The notes under the pieces were generated by a model. The model was not told the origin of the DNA, searched no databases, and saw only the letters and a list, made by a program, of their open reading frames with translations. Source: Ceratorhiza oryzae-sativae (Eukaryota > Basidiomycota > Agaricomycetes > Cantharellales > Ceratobasidiaceae). Taken from it: a stretch of DNA of 64,000 bases. The translations under genes were made by a program, and so were the position numbers. Shown piece by piece: positions 11,041-20,900 of the stretch (the stretch's first letter is position 1; every line of letters starts with the position of its first letter). Location: contig JARWMV010000017.1 of the NCBI GenBank assembly GCA_030998015.1, positions 124,001 to 188,000 of the forward strand, given 5' to 3'.

Positions 11041-12636
11041 GTGGGCGCCTTAGCGCATACAGACAGACGAGAGGACGAAGAGGCACTTACTGCGATAATA
11101 GAATTGCCGCCTCAGACGTTCAAGGATGCCATGCGTCGTCCAGACGCGAATCTATGGCTTGAAGCGATGACAGAAGAGCTGAAATCGATTGAGCAGCACG
11201 AAGTATGGACGCTCGTGAGCCATCCTATCGACAAAAATGTCGTTAAATGCCGATGGGTTTTCGACTACAAGCGTGGAGCTGATGGCGAGATCGTTCGCTA
11301 CAAGGCTCGATTAGTCACGAAGGGCTTTTCTCAGCGCCCTGGAGTCGATTTTGTCGAAATTTCGTCACCCGTCGCTGCTGCTGACTCCTTACGGACACTC
11401 TTAAGCATCGTAGCCGCTCTAGACCTCGAGCTTCACCAAATCGACGTTAAAACAGCCTTTTTACATGGGGATCTTGATGAGGAGATTTATATGGAGCAAC
11501 CTCCAGGCTTTGTCGAAGGCCTGGAATCTGTCTGGAAGCTCAACAAGGCGATTTACGGTCTCAAACAGGCAGCACAAGCCTTCTATATGCGTCTCAAGAA
11601 AATCCTTGAAGATATAGGATTTAAACGATGCGATATGGATCACTCTGTATTCTGGCTACGCGATGGTGATGAAGTAGCGATTATACTTAGCCATGTGGAC
11701 GATATGCTACTCGCTGGATCGTCTACAGAAATCCTCAATAAGGTTAAGGCTAAAATCGCTGAATCACTTGAAATCGTTGATCTAGGCGAGGCCAAAATGT
11801 TCGTAGGCATCGAAATTGAGCGCGATCGCAGCGCTGGAACTCTCAAGATCTCTCAGCGCCGTTATATCAACGATATTCTTGCTCGCTTCAATATGTCCGA
11901 CTGTAAACCATGCGAAACTCCGATGGCCGAATCTCCCAATCTACCAAAGCTCGAAGCGCCATCGATCGATCGGAACCGCTACCAGCAGCTGATCGGGTCT
12001 CTTATGTATGCTATGATTTCTACCCGACCCGACATCGCATATGCTACTGGTATACTCGCGCAACACGCGATGAATCCTGGCGAAGAACACTGGAACTCCG
12101 GCAAACGAGTTCTCCGCTATCTCAAAGGTACTATGGACTTAGGCATTGTCTATAATCGCTTTTGCGATTTAAATCTGCTTGGATATGTCGACGCTGATTA
12201 TGCCAGCGATAAGCATACAAGCCGTTCGACTACCGGCTGGGCTTTCCTACATGCCGGTGGCGTAATTGCTTACTCATCCCGAAAGCAGCCGACAATTTCC
12301 TTATCAAGTACCGAAGCCGAATATGTCGCCGATGCTAGTGCCGGACGCGAACTTTTATGGATTCGCCAATTTTTATCCGAACTTGGTTTTCTCTCTGAGG
12401 GCGCTACTCCCTTATTCTCGGACAACCAGTCTGCTATGGCCCTAGCTAAGAATCCCGTCAATCATCAGACAACGAAGCATATACGCGTCAAGTATCATTT
12501 TATTCGCGAAGTGATCGCTCTGAAAGAACTCGACCTGCAATATATACCTACAGAGAAACAGCTCGCGGATGCGCTTACTAAGCCCCTAGGACGCCTCAAG
12601 TTTACTCGCTTTGTGTCTGCGATGGGAATGGCGTGA
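11041..12636 (+). CDS. pol: Copia reverse transcriptase and RNase H domain
   Basis: An uninterrupted frame of 531 codons. The N-terminal Copia RT signatures are present (EELKSIEQHEVWTLV, KCRWVFDYKR, ARLVTKGFSQRPGVDF, IDVKTAFLHGDL, IYMEQPPGFV, IYGLKQAAQAFY). The catalytic box is SHVDDML, a Copia YVDDM variant, and D-D is intact. The RNase H part carries GYVDADYASD, SLSSTEAEYVA and LFSDNQSAMALAKNP, with the catalytic acidic residues. It ends 52 bp before the right LTR. This segment would normally be released from the gag–pol polyprotein, which is broken upstream. Confidence 0.9.
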   Translation: MGALAHTDRREDEEALTAIIELPPQTFKDAMRRPDANLWLEAMTEELKSIEQHEVWTLVSHPIDKNVVKCRWVFDYKRGADGEIVRYKARLVTKGFSQRPGVDFVEISSPVAAADSLRTLLSIVAALDLELHQIDVKTAFLHGDLDEEIYMEQPPGFVEGLESVWKLNKAIYGLKQAAQAFYMRLKKILEDIGFKRCDMDHSVFWLRDGDEVAIILSHVDDMLLAGSSTEILNKVKAKIAESLEIVDLGEAKMFVGIEIERDRSAGTLKISQRRYINDILARFNMSDCKPCETPMAESPNLPKLEAPSIDRNRYQQLIGSLMYAMISTRPDIAYATGILAQHAMNPGEEHWNSGKRVLRYLKGTMDLGIVYNRFCDLNLLGYVDADYASDKHTSRSTTGWAFLHAGGVIAYSSRKQPTISLSSTEAEYVADASAGRELLWIRQFLSELGFLSEGATPLFSDNQSAMALAKNPVNHQTTKHIRVKYHFIREVIALKELDLQYIPTEKQLADALTKPLGRLKFTRFVSAMGMA

Positions 12637-12688
12637 AATTCTATTCTTTTCTTTTATCCGTACATTCACGCATAGGATTGAGTGGGCG

Positions 12689-12980
12689 TGTTGAATTTAC
12701 AATCATATGCGTGTATGTATGCGCATATTTGTTTCTGTTTCGTATCCCCCCTCTCTGATATCATGCGTGAGTTCGCGGGAATCCCCCTTCTTCTTCCTTA
12801 GTTCTCTACCTTCGTAGTTGAGCTAAGGTATCGTATTTTCTTTCTTTTCTCATGTATTCTATTCACACTGTACTCTATAGTACGATTTGTATCTTAGGTA
12901 CAGTATATATAGTTCTCTACCTTCGTAGTTGAGCTAAGTACGATTTGTATCTTAGCCACAAGTTACCTCCCTGCGTGAGA
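12689..12980 (+). repeat. Copia 3' LTR
   Basis: Same 292 bp as the left LTR except GTG for GCG in one short stretch. A purine-rich run (GGATTGAGTGGGCG) precedes it as polypurine tract, and GTCTC follows as target duplication. Confidence 0.9.
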
Positions 12981-13169
12981 GTCTCTGCGCTGCTGATGAG
13001 GCGATCGATTGCTATGAGGCCGTATCGCGATGCCCAGGGGATCAATGGGCCCAATGCACAACTGGAGAATCCCAAGCCCGCCAAACCGATCGGATTAAGC
13101 CGCTTGCGAAGAATACCAAGGGTGCATTCATCCCTGAATCTCATGGCACAGCAGACTCAACGAAAATAG

Positions 13170-14770
13170 TAATCCAATCAATATTTAGACATCTGGATAT
13201 TCCAGTATAGACGTCCATACAGATAGACACAATTTTGTATTCTTAGAATGTTTATTAACGAGTTATGTTTACAAAACCCCAGGCACGTGCCTATCTAGAT
13301 CTTCTAGGACTCTACTTGGAACTAGATGAGACATCCAAAAGTCACATAGAATCTGTGCCATTTATTCGATCGCCACCAGCCACTTGTAGCCCACGTGACA
13401 AACGAACCCACGAACGTCAAAACACTCTGAGTATCCACTATTGGACAACACACAAAACTCCTTAGCGACAAACGGAAAATTCTAGGGTCCCAATTGCTTC
13501 ATGTTCCCGAAAAATTGAAGTACAAAAATAAACACCATGTGGTGTCCGCGGCCTCTGTCCCACTATTGTTTGCCCGTGCACTAGTTCCTATAGGACTGCA
13601 AGGTTTCGAGCGACCTATCATCGGCGATTTAACCAAGCGTCAGGGCTATAGCCAGCCTGAATTTCAAGAGCAGCATAACGTCGACAACTCACGCGTGCTG
13701 ACAGTTCACATCGCAGCTCGTTGTCTGACCCTAACTCCCGCATACACAACGAGATTTCCATAGAGACGGCTGCCGAGTGACCCCCCCACAACGTGTGTAT
13801 GGGCATTCTCCTACACCCCCACTCCACAGGCAAATTTCGCTGATTTGCCAGCACACAAAAGGACTGAACGCAATGCGCTGCTTCACCTTGCCGTTACACC
13901 TTCATACTGCCCTATCGGGTCCATGTCTAACCAAGTGACGAATCGGTCGGATATTTTACCTATTTGCACTATAGTGTCTTGGTAGATGCTCAGAGACACA
14001 GGTTTTATTTCAGAACCGAGCTCGTTCTCCCCGCCATGGAGCAGCAGATAGTTTCTCCAGGCTGAACGGGTACAATTATTTGCATTCTAGTTCCGGAATC
14101 ACCATTTGCAGAAGATTAAGCGTGAAGAAATCGCGATCGATCGCTGGGCCATGAGCAAGGTTCCCCACAATGGGCTTGATCGTGGTCGAGAAGATGTCAG
14201 GATCCAAAGGCAGATTTCTAAGATGGCTGATCCAGGGAACGTCAGTTCGCGGTAGACGATGAGCGGCTCGGATTCGTCGGAGCAAAGGGCGGATAATCAG
14301 CCACCAAGACCTAAATAACCCAAGGCTCAGCCAGGAAATTGACGTTGCTTCTTTCAGGTGTTTGAGCGGTTGCGAATTCCCATTTGTCCAAAAAGTGGAA
14401 TCAGAAAGGGGCGCCAGAGCCCGACCCTGCTCTCTTGAAGGGATTCCTGGCGCGTCGCTGTCATTGTCGACGCCACCAACTGCTATTTCGCTTGGTCACA
14501 GTTCAAGTGTTTTTGGCTTTGAAGAATCCAATGCTTAAGGTCACAACATGGGCTACGTGTGCTTGGCGATTGATTGGTTAATTTATGCAACACTGATACA
14601 TCCATGAATAACAGGAAAGCACGAAAGGCCCACAAAAAAAAAAAAAAACACGAAAACAAGAATAACTCATCTACACCCATAACGAAAAGCACAAACTGTT
14701 TTACGATAGCACTACGAATGTTTTACTTGTACCTGGACCATATCACACCAGAATGAACATCTCACTTCTA
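13170..14770. other. Intergenic, nothing recognised; one A-tract
   Basis: No ORF here has coding character. The only distinct feature is a pure A run of ~15 bp at 14635–14649. A short open stretch on the minus strand (14076–14285) has plausible codons but no recognisable match. Confidence 0.4.
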
Positions 14771-15805
14771 CTAATCCATACGTCCAACCAGACTCACCTC
14801 GCCCTCTTCACTTAACCGTAACACCTCGGTCAGATTGATCGAGTCCCGCACTACACCATCCCCGCCGCTCGCCGGTATCGCAGCGGTGAGCACAACATCC
14901 ACGCCCTTGTTCTCGTCCGGGCCGCCGCCCCCGCTCAGCGTCACCTCGCTAGTCGAATTTTGGAAATTTCGTAACCCCCACTTGAGCCTGCCTTCGCTAC
15001 TCCCGAGATGTTCACTAAGATCAATCTCGTGTTCGACGACCGTGAGAGACGAGGTGTTCCAAGTGGTGACAACCACCGCAGGCGATTGGGCCCCGTCCCT
15101 GAACCTCGCGGCTGTCAACAGACTCGTCGGTCGTGGTCTGGGGTAGAGCCCGCGTGTCTGGAGGTCTGGCCATTGAACCACGATCGGGTACACATCCTGG
15201 AGGGCCTTGCTCTGGGTCGTGTCCTCGAAAATCTCGAGACAGACAAAGTTGGATCCACGAAAAAAGTACGCGAGGTTGTCTTGTTCATGATGCAGCATGG
15301 CTGAATCGACTCGATCGAAACAAAGCCCGGGCCAACCCTCCTTGAGAGGTTTTCGAACGTGGGTGACGACAGAGCAGCCGTTTTCGATAAACTTGATTCG
15401 GCCGAACCACTCGCCGCTAAACACGAAAAATTCGCCAGGTCGGGCAGGGACAGGTAAAAACGCGTCGACAAAGGAGAATCCGAGCTCGACTAGACAGTCC
15501 CAGCCGTCTCGGAAATGGCGTGTTCCCGGAAAGACGCGCTCGATGACACCAGATGGGAGGGTGGTGAGAGTGAGGTATCGGTCGGCGGAGAAGAAGGACC
15601 AGTTGCGGGAGCGGGGGTGGTGGACGACCGCATCGACTTTGGTGAGGCCGCCTCGGATGAGTTCCATCTGGTCTATGGATGTTGCTTTGGGCAGATACCC
15701 TGTCTGGGCCGGGTCGGTGTAGAATGACATGTACTGGGTGCCTCGGAAAGCATGGGCGATGGAGCGGTCATTGGCGTATAAATGGCAAAAGGCAACACCA
15801 GACAT
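14771..15805 (-). CDS. Hemopexin-like repeat protein
   Basis: A single coding frame of 344 aa. Four evenly spaced Phe/Tyr–Gly blades are visible: AFRGTQYMSF near residue 19, FFSADRYLTL near 70, VFSGEWFGRIKF near 127 and YFFRGSNFVCLEI near 180. These match hemopexin-type repeats, a four-bladed propeller that binds small ligands or proteins; single-domain members are known in plants and fungi. The ~110 residues after the fourth blade are not recognised. There is no signal peptide, so a cytosolic location is likely. A 48-nt intron (15806–15853, with GACTAAC) lies immediately before the start. An ATG sits just upstream of that intron, so translation could begin one codon earlier. No operon-like context exists. 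Confidence 0.7.
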   Translation of the reverse strand: MSGVAFCHLYANDRSIAHAFRGTQYMSFYTDPAQTGYLPKATSIDQMELIRGGLTKVDAVVHHPRSRNWSFFSADRYLTLTTLPSGVIERVFPGTRHFRDGWDCLVELGFSFVDAFLPVPARPGEFFVFSGEWFGRIKFIENGCSVVTHVRKPLKEGWPGLCFDRVDSAMLHHEQDNLAYFFRGSNFVCLEIFEDTTQSKALQDVYPIVVQWPDLQTRGLYPRPRPTSLLTAARFRDGAQSPAVVVTTWNTSSLTVVEHEIDLSEHLGSSEGRLKWGLRNFQNSTSEVTLSGGGGPDENKGVDVVLTAAIPASGGDGVVRDSINLTEVLRLSEEGEVSLVGRMD

Positions 15806-15856
15806 CTATCATCACGGTTAGTCGATGGGCGACAATCTGATAATCGGACATACCAT

Positions 15857-16499
15857 GGATCGACGCGCAATTGACCAAGAGAGGCAGGAGTGTGTGACTG
15901 GGTCGAGCCGAGGTGCTTAAATGAAAAAATGAGACATAAACAGTGACGTAGGAAATGAAGGGGCCTCACATGACAGAATGTCTGGACAGGGAGCAGCCTG
16001 AGTTGCGTCTAGTCAGGGAGGATTTCGCCAAGTAGGAAAGGCTCAGCTGAAAAAATGCCACCGAGAAAAAGCCTATCAGGTCGGGACCCGGCTGGGTCTA
16101 TATACCGCAGCTCGTGCGGAACCGACGCGGAGCCCACCAGGGATCGACTGAATTCATCCCAACAGGTTGGGGTCGCGATCGTCCCGCAGGGTCTGAACAA
16201 CCGTTGATTGCGAGGGTCCGGCGCGTCGTCTCTCGCCGTGGGCGGGCCACAGCGGCCGAGCACATTCAGTCGCTCCTGACAGTCGTGCGCCCCAACCCAA
16301 CCCGCCTCCAAGAGCCTACAGAGGCATAGCAACTTGACAATCGCCTCACACAGTATGCACGCGCGCCGAGCGAGGTGGCCATTTAATTAACCCAGAATCG
16401 GGCTAGGCCGGAGGGTCGAAAATAAGGTCCCCGTGCATCCGTCATCCAAGGAAGGCCGTCAGCACGCTGACCTGTCTAAACCGCCGGTTCTAGACTTCG
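15857..16499. other. Intergenic (single-copy flank X of the repeat array)
   Basis: No gene recognised. This is the unique sequence directly left of the first A spacer, so it marks the left border of the duplicated region. Confidence 0.5.
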
Positions 16500-17900
16500 A
16501 CGGCTGGGAAAATGAAGCGGAAAGAAGCCAGGGAAGAATGTGGCAATCTACAGGTGGCAAATTTGCATACCAACACGAGGTCGTCATCCGACGCAGGCTG
16601 GAGCTGGATGTAGCGGGTGGTTATCAGCGATAGCGGCCACAAACGAGATCCCCATTACCTCACCCAGTCGAGTCCAAGGCCGCGAGACCACGCCTCGGGG
16701 GAGCATTCTGCCGATGAACAATTGCCGCCGAAGGCTCGAAGACAGGTTGGGGGAAGGGAGATGATCAACAGTCTTCCCGAGGAATGAACAAGCCCGTGAC
16801 GAAATCAGGGCTCGTGTCGATCTTGGCGCACCCATCGCTCTGATATTCCCGGTTTGTATTGACGAATTACCTGAAAAGGGCAACATAGGTGCTGGGCGGT
16901 TAGGAAACGCATTCCTGGGTCCAGCGTCGAGGCCGGAATGTTGGAAGATAATGGGTACATCTGAGAGCAGATCGTCCAGAAGATCACGAACCAAGAGTAA
17001 GCCTACACTCACAGAGGTCCACCCACCGCAGCTGACGACGACCATGCCTTCGCACGCCACAACTCGTGCTCGGCCCTGGTCAGACCACACAATTCCCGAG
17101 CGTGAATCAAATTCGAGGATTTATTCGTTCCCGCTGTTGAATCCCCACGGTGAGGGCTCGAGAGTCACATGCCAACATCCTTACGTCCCCCAGCCAGGCC
17201 CACTGATTGCACACACCTGTCGACTAGCGCTATTGAGCATGATTTCGTGGTCACACCACGCGATTAAGCGGCTATCTAAGCGGCCGGAAGCATAACAAAT
17301 TGGTTAGTTATGAAGAGTAGAATCCCAAGGGAGATCGTACACATTTGGATCACATCCAATCGCTAAAGAGAATGCGTAGTAGGCTACAATATTAACCATA
17401 CTGTCTTGGGTGTAGACGTCTGTGGCGCAAAGGGATGACAGAGAATCCGCTAGTAGGTTAAGCCACTCGACCCTTCTGGTAATCGGGCAAAACGGGGTGG
17501 TTCCTGGACGTAACATCTAGGAACCCGCAGGTTAGGTAGGTTCTAGGACTCGTTCCATGATCACTAGTCGGTTCAGAGTCCACAATCATCCAGTCCAAAT
17601 GCCAGCCATCCACTAAAGAGTCGATTTACGCCTTGTCAATGCTGGTGGCGACGAGAGTGAGCTAGTAGAGCGAGCTGGTTCGGCTGTCATTGGTCGTTCA
17701 CGGCTAGCGAACACACGCTTTGAATATTCATGACCGTAGGCGACAAGACGAAACCCACGAGATGACCGTGGCGGGGTGTATGGTGAATATATTTCTGTGT
17801 TTACAAGCCTCGTCATACCCGCTGGTTGTGGCGAAGAACAAGTCACATGAATTTACAACGGGGTTCGGCACAAGCGCCGAGCATCACGCGCATGGTTAGG
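16500..17900. repeat. Host spacer A, copy A1
   Basis: About 1.4 kb that recurs at 22938–24342 (A2) and 36099–37500 (A3). It begins with ACGGCTGG (16500–16507) and ends with TGGTTAGG (17893–17900), both of which act as transposon flanks elsewhere in the array. A1 and A2 differ by a few bases, while A3 shows about ten further substitutions by eye. A 168-codon open frame on the minus strand (16584–17090, and in A2 and A3) contains apparent intron borders and may be part of a real gene, but I cannot assign it. Confidence 0.9.
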
Positions 17901-20900
17901 CAAGGGGTGCCGGAAAACAGGCGCCGGACATGAAGGGGGGGGGAGGGGGGTAGGCAGGGTCTAGAATTCTCGTTGCTAGGAGTGACGCTCACTGCCGTTT
18001 TGGGCTCGCTTAAGTGGTGGCGATGCGCAAATGAGTCACGTGCTGTGAGGCAGAGTGACGCCGGGAGGGCGCAATCGCCGGTCGGAGAGGCTCCCCCCGA
18101 CGTCACAATGTATGCTAGTTATGGATAGATAGTACCGAGTGACGAATGACTCAGCTGCCGGCGCAGTTCTACCGGACACTGGCTAAACGCGTACTCAAAA
18201 TCATAGTGAATATTGAGTTCGAATATTAAGGCCTTGTGGTATGCGAAAAACGGCAAAAAAATTCTTCCTGCTATGCCCGAGCTCTCTGAAATACCTGCTG
18301 ATATCTACCTATCTCTAGCTAGTAAATGCGAGGAAGTAAAAGTAAAACAGTCCGATGCATCACCAATGCTTGTACGAGCGAAGGTATGCTGCTTCTGTGC
18401 CCAATCGGTAAAGTTGGGCAACGGATCAGCACAGCAGATCACTCTCTCATTCAACATATGTACTCTAGGAAATGCCAACTTACCCAAAGAAACTCAGAGA
18501 AACCAAAAAATCGGCTGCCGTTCCTTTGGAGGACTCTAAAGCTACTGTAGTGGAACTATCGCCCCAAGAGCTCACAGCATCATTAGCGACACACCATGCT
18601 AATTTAATTATCTCAGCGTCGCCCTCTGAGCATGAGCTTCAGTCTCTAGACTACTCAACGCGTCACCCAATATCAGGTGAATCGATGAATTGTCCCGGCG
18701 CTTTCTACGACTATGGCATGTCGATGTTTAGTCACTATCCATGGCACCTACACGACACAAGCTTTCTGGATTATGAGTTTAGCTTCATCGATCCTAAAGG
18801 TCGATTCTTCTATGTCCAAAGTCGCCGATGCGCACAAAAATCTCCTGGATTGGCGCAGCATGTAAGGAGTGTAATCAAGTGGTTTTCAGTCGCCAGTTTC
18901 AGGAACTCTTGAAACGGGCTAATCCAAAAGGTTCACTATCAGGACAAGTAAATACACAATATCGAACATACTCGCAGTTATGTGAATTACTCGAAGATAA
19001 GAATTCACGGATCAATACACTTCAGTTAACTGTACGTGACTAGTTGATATAAATCCATTGTCTCCGATTAATTGGCTATCACCTAGAAAATCTCATCGGA
19101 GCGCCCGCATACAGTCACTCTCTGGGCGTATGGATAACCAAAAACAACTTATGTTCGCGCTTGCGCAACATGATGAGTTTGCAGTTGGCCGAATCATTCA
19201 AACAGCGCTGCGCAATAAAGCAGGTGTTAAGACTGTAGTCAAGCGACTAGCCCTTGCTCACCAGGGCTTATTCAGCCCACGTTTGTTCACTGTAGGTTCC
19301 TATTGTTAGTCAAACCAGAGTATATGCTTAAAAATCTTTAGGAAACTCAGCTTGATGCGTCCGCATTGATATGGAAGATTGGGGGACCACGACTTGCATT
19401 CTCGATGGCTCGAGCACTACACTTACCAAGCGTCAGAACTGTTCGTAAACATGTTCATCTACCACGGTTAAAGCCATGTCTTGGATTCCCAACTGAAGCA
19501 GAAGTTTCTGAGAATATCGAGTCGTTCTTTGGACCCGACACAGCATCATCAGTGCCGATTGCGGTGTTGGTATTTCAGTTTTGATGGACGAAGTGGCTAC
19601 CGAACCTCGCCCTCGCTATAGTTTGAACAGGACGCAGTGGTCGGAATCTGCCGTGAGCACGCAGATTTAGTTCATCTCAGTGACCTAAGTACTCGGTCGG
19701 ATGCTCTAGACTCACTACTTGAAGCGCACTCCACTTTGGAATCAGGTAGTTGTCATCGAGCTGCTGAAGCGACAATGGTTGCCATTGCACGGTTTTGGAA
19801 AATCAGACTATAATGCTTCGATTATCCTAGCCTCTCCTACCTGTAAAACCGAGAAGCATGGCAAGCATGCTGAGTTGATTGGAGTTGTGCTAGATAGCTG
19901 GCGGAAATCACCATATGGTGCTACTGTACACGGAGATATCTGGTGTATATGCACTGACGGCGATGCCGGACGACGTATTGCAATATTTCAGCACTGCATG
20001 ACATCTAGTGTTCGACCTGGCTCAGAATTATATCACTTGTTAGGTCACCTACCGCTTTTCAATCTCTGCTGCGGTCCTAACTATATCACACATGACGGCG
20101 ACTATAAACATGAGGAAAAACGTGCGTATCTGCTGGAGGTATATTGGTAACGTTATAACTGAAACTTGACTTAGGCATGGCTTCAGCTTTACGCTCTCGT
20201 TCAGGAATTATAGTCAATGGAACACAGATCACCCCCAAGATGATGGTTCATTATCTTCGCCAACTCGAAGATCTATCAGAATCTCGAATTCTCTCGTTCT
20301 TTGATGGCACCGACCCTCAAAATGTCCCAAAAGCAAACGCCCTTCTAACAAGCATGTATAATGCATCTCAGCTCCCTTCGATTCTCTCTCAAACAGCTCA
20401 CAAGCCTTTTGCTCTACTGGGCGAAGTTCTTGGGTCATTTGTCGTCCCATATACTACGTTGACAATGTCGCTAAAGCAACAGCTCGTTAGTCTAGCAAAA
20501 TGTGCTCATCTCTTGTTTGCGCTGTACCGCCTAGATGGGACTCGATTCTTAACAGGCAGCTCATTTACGATATACAGGCATCCATCAAGAATGTTTTTTT
20601 CTGTGTTGCAAAAACTCAGCTTGTCAACCCGAAACTGCCGTTTTATCTTCTTCAGACTGGAACTGATCGCTTGGAGTCTCGCTTTGGTACATTTCGAACT
20701 GTCACTAGCGATCGAAACGGCGATATATTGCAGATGTGCGAACGTGCTGCATCAGCACAGCAGATTGACGAAATCTATGCTGCTCGTCCTCGCTGGAATC
20801 GAGTTCCTTACCGTTTATCTATGGATGGCAACTCTGGCATCGATCACACAAATCCGGCCTCATGGAAGGGTGATGTGACTGTAGGGAGTGTCGATTTGTA

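Larger units (their letters stand above)
8025..12980 (+). mobile_element. Ty1/Copia LTR retrotransposon
   Basis: The element is 4,956 bp with two 292-bp LTRs (8025–8316 and 12689–12980) that differ at one position by eye (C/T at a CpG). It is flanked by the 5-bp duplication GTCTC (8020–8024, 12981–12985). The internal order is gag with a zinc knuckle, aspartic protease, integrase, reverse transcriptase and RNase H; integrase before RT is the Copia order. A primer-binding site follows the left LTR. The gag–pol frame is broken several times in the protease–integrase part, while the RT–RNase H frame is intact. Near-identical LTRs imply a recent insertion, so the breaks are either very new or sequence errors. 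Confidence 0.95.
7318..13169 (+). pseudogene. P3 copy of the unrecognised gene, split by a Copia retrotransposon
   Basis: Exons 7318–7365, 7416–7538 and 7591–8024 correspond one to one to P1. The third exon is interrupted by the LTR retrotransposon and resumes at 12986. Removing the element and one copy of the 5-bp duplication GTCTC restores the frame across the P1-like stretch EEVSALLMRRSIAMRPYRDAQ. After that point P3 and P1 diverge, and the P3 frame ends at 13169. The interruption adds ~4.96 kb containing stops, so the gene is very likely inactive. The P1 copy stays uninterrupted. Confidence 0.75.

Noticed and set aside
8025..12980. Gypsy-type LTR retrotransposon
   Set aside because: Integrase precedes reverse transcriptase and the RT box is of the YVDDM type, which is the Copia arrangement.
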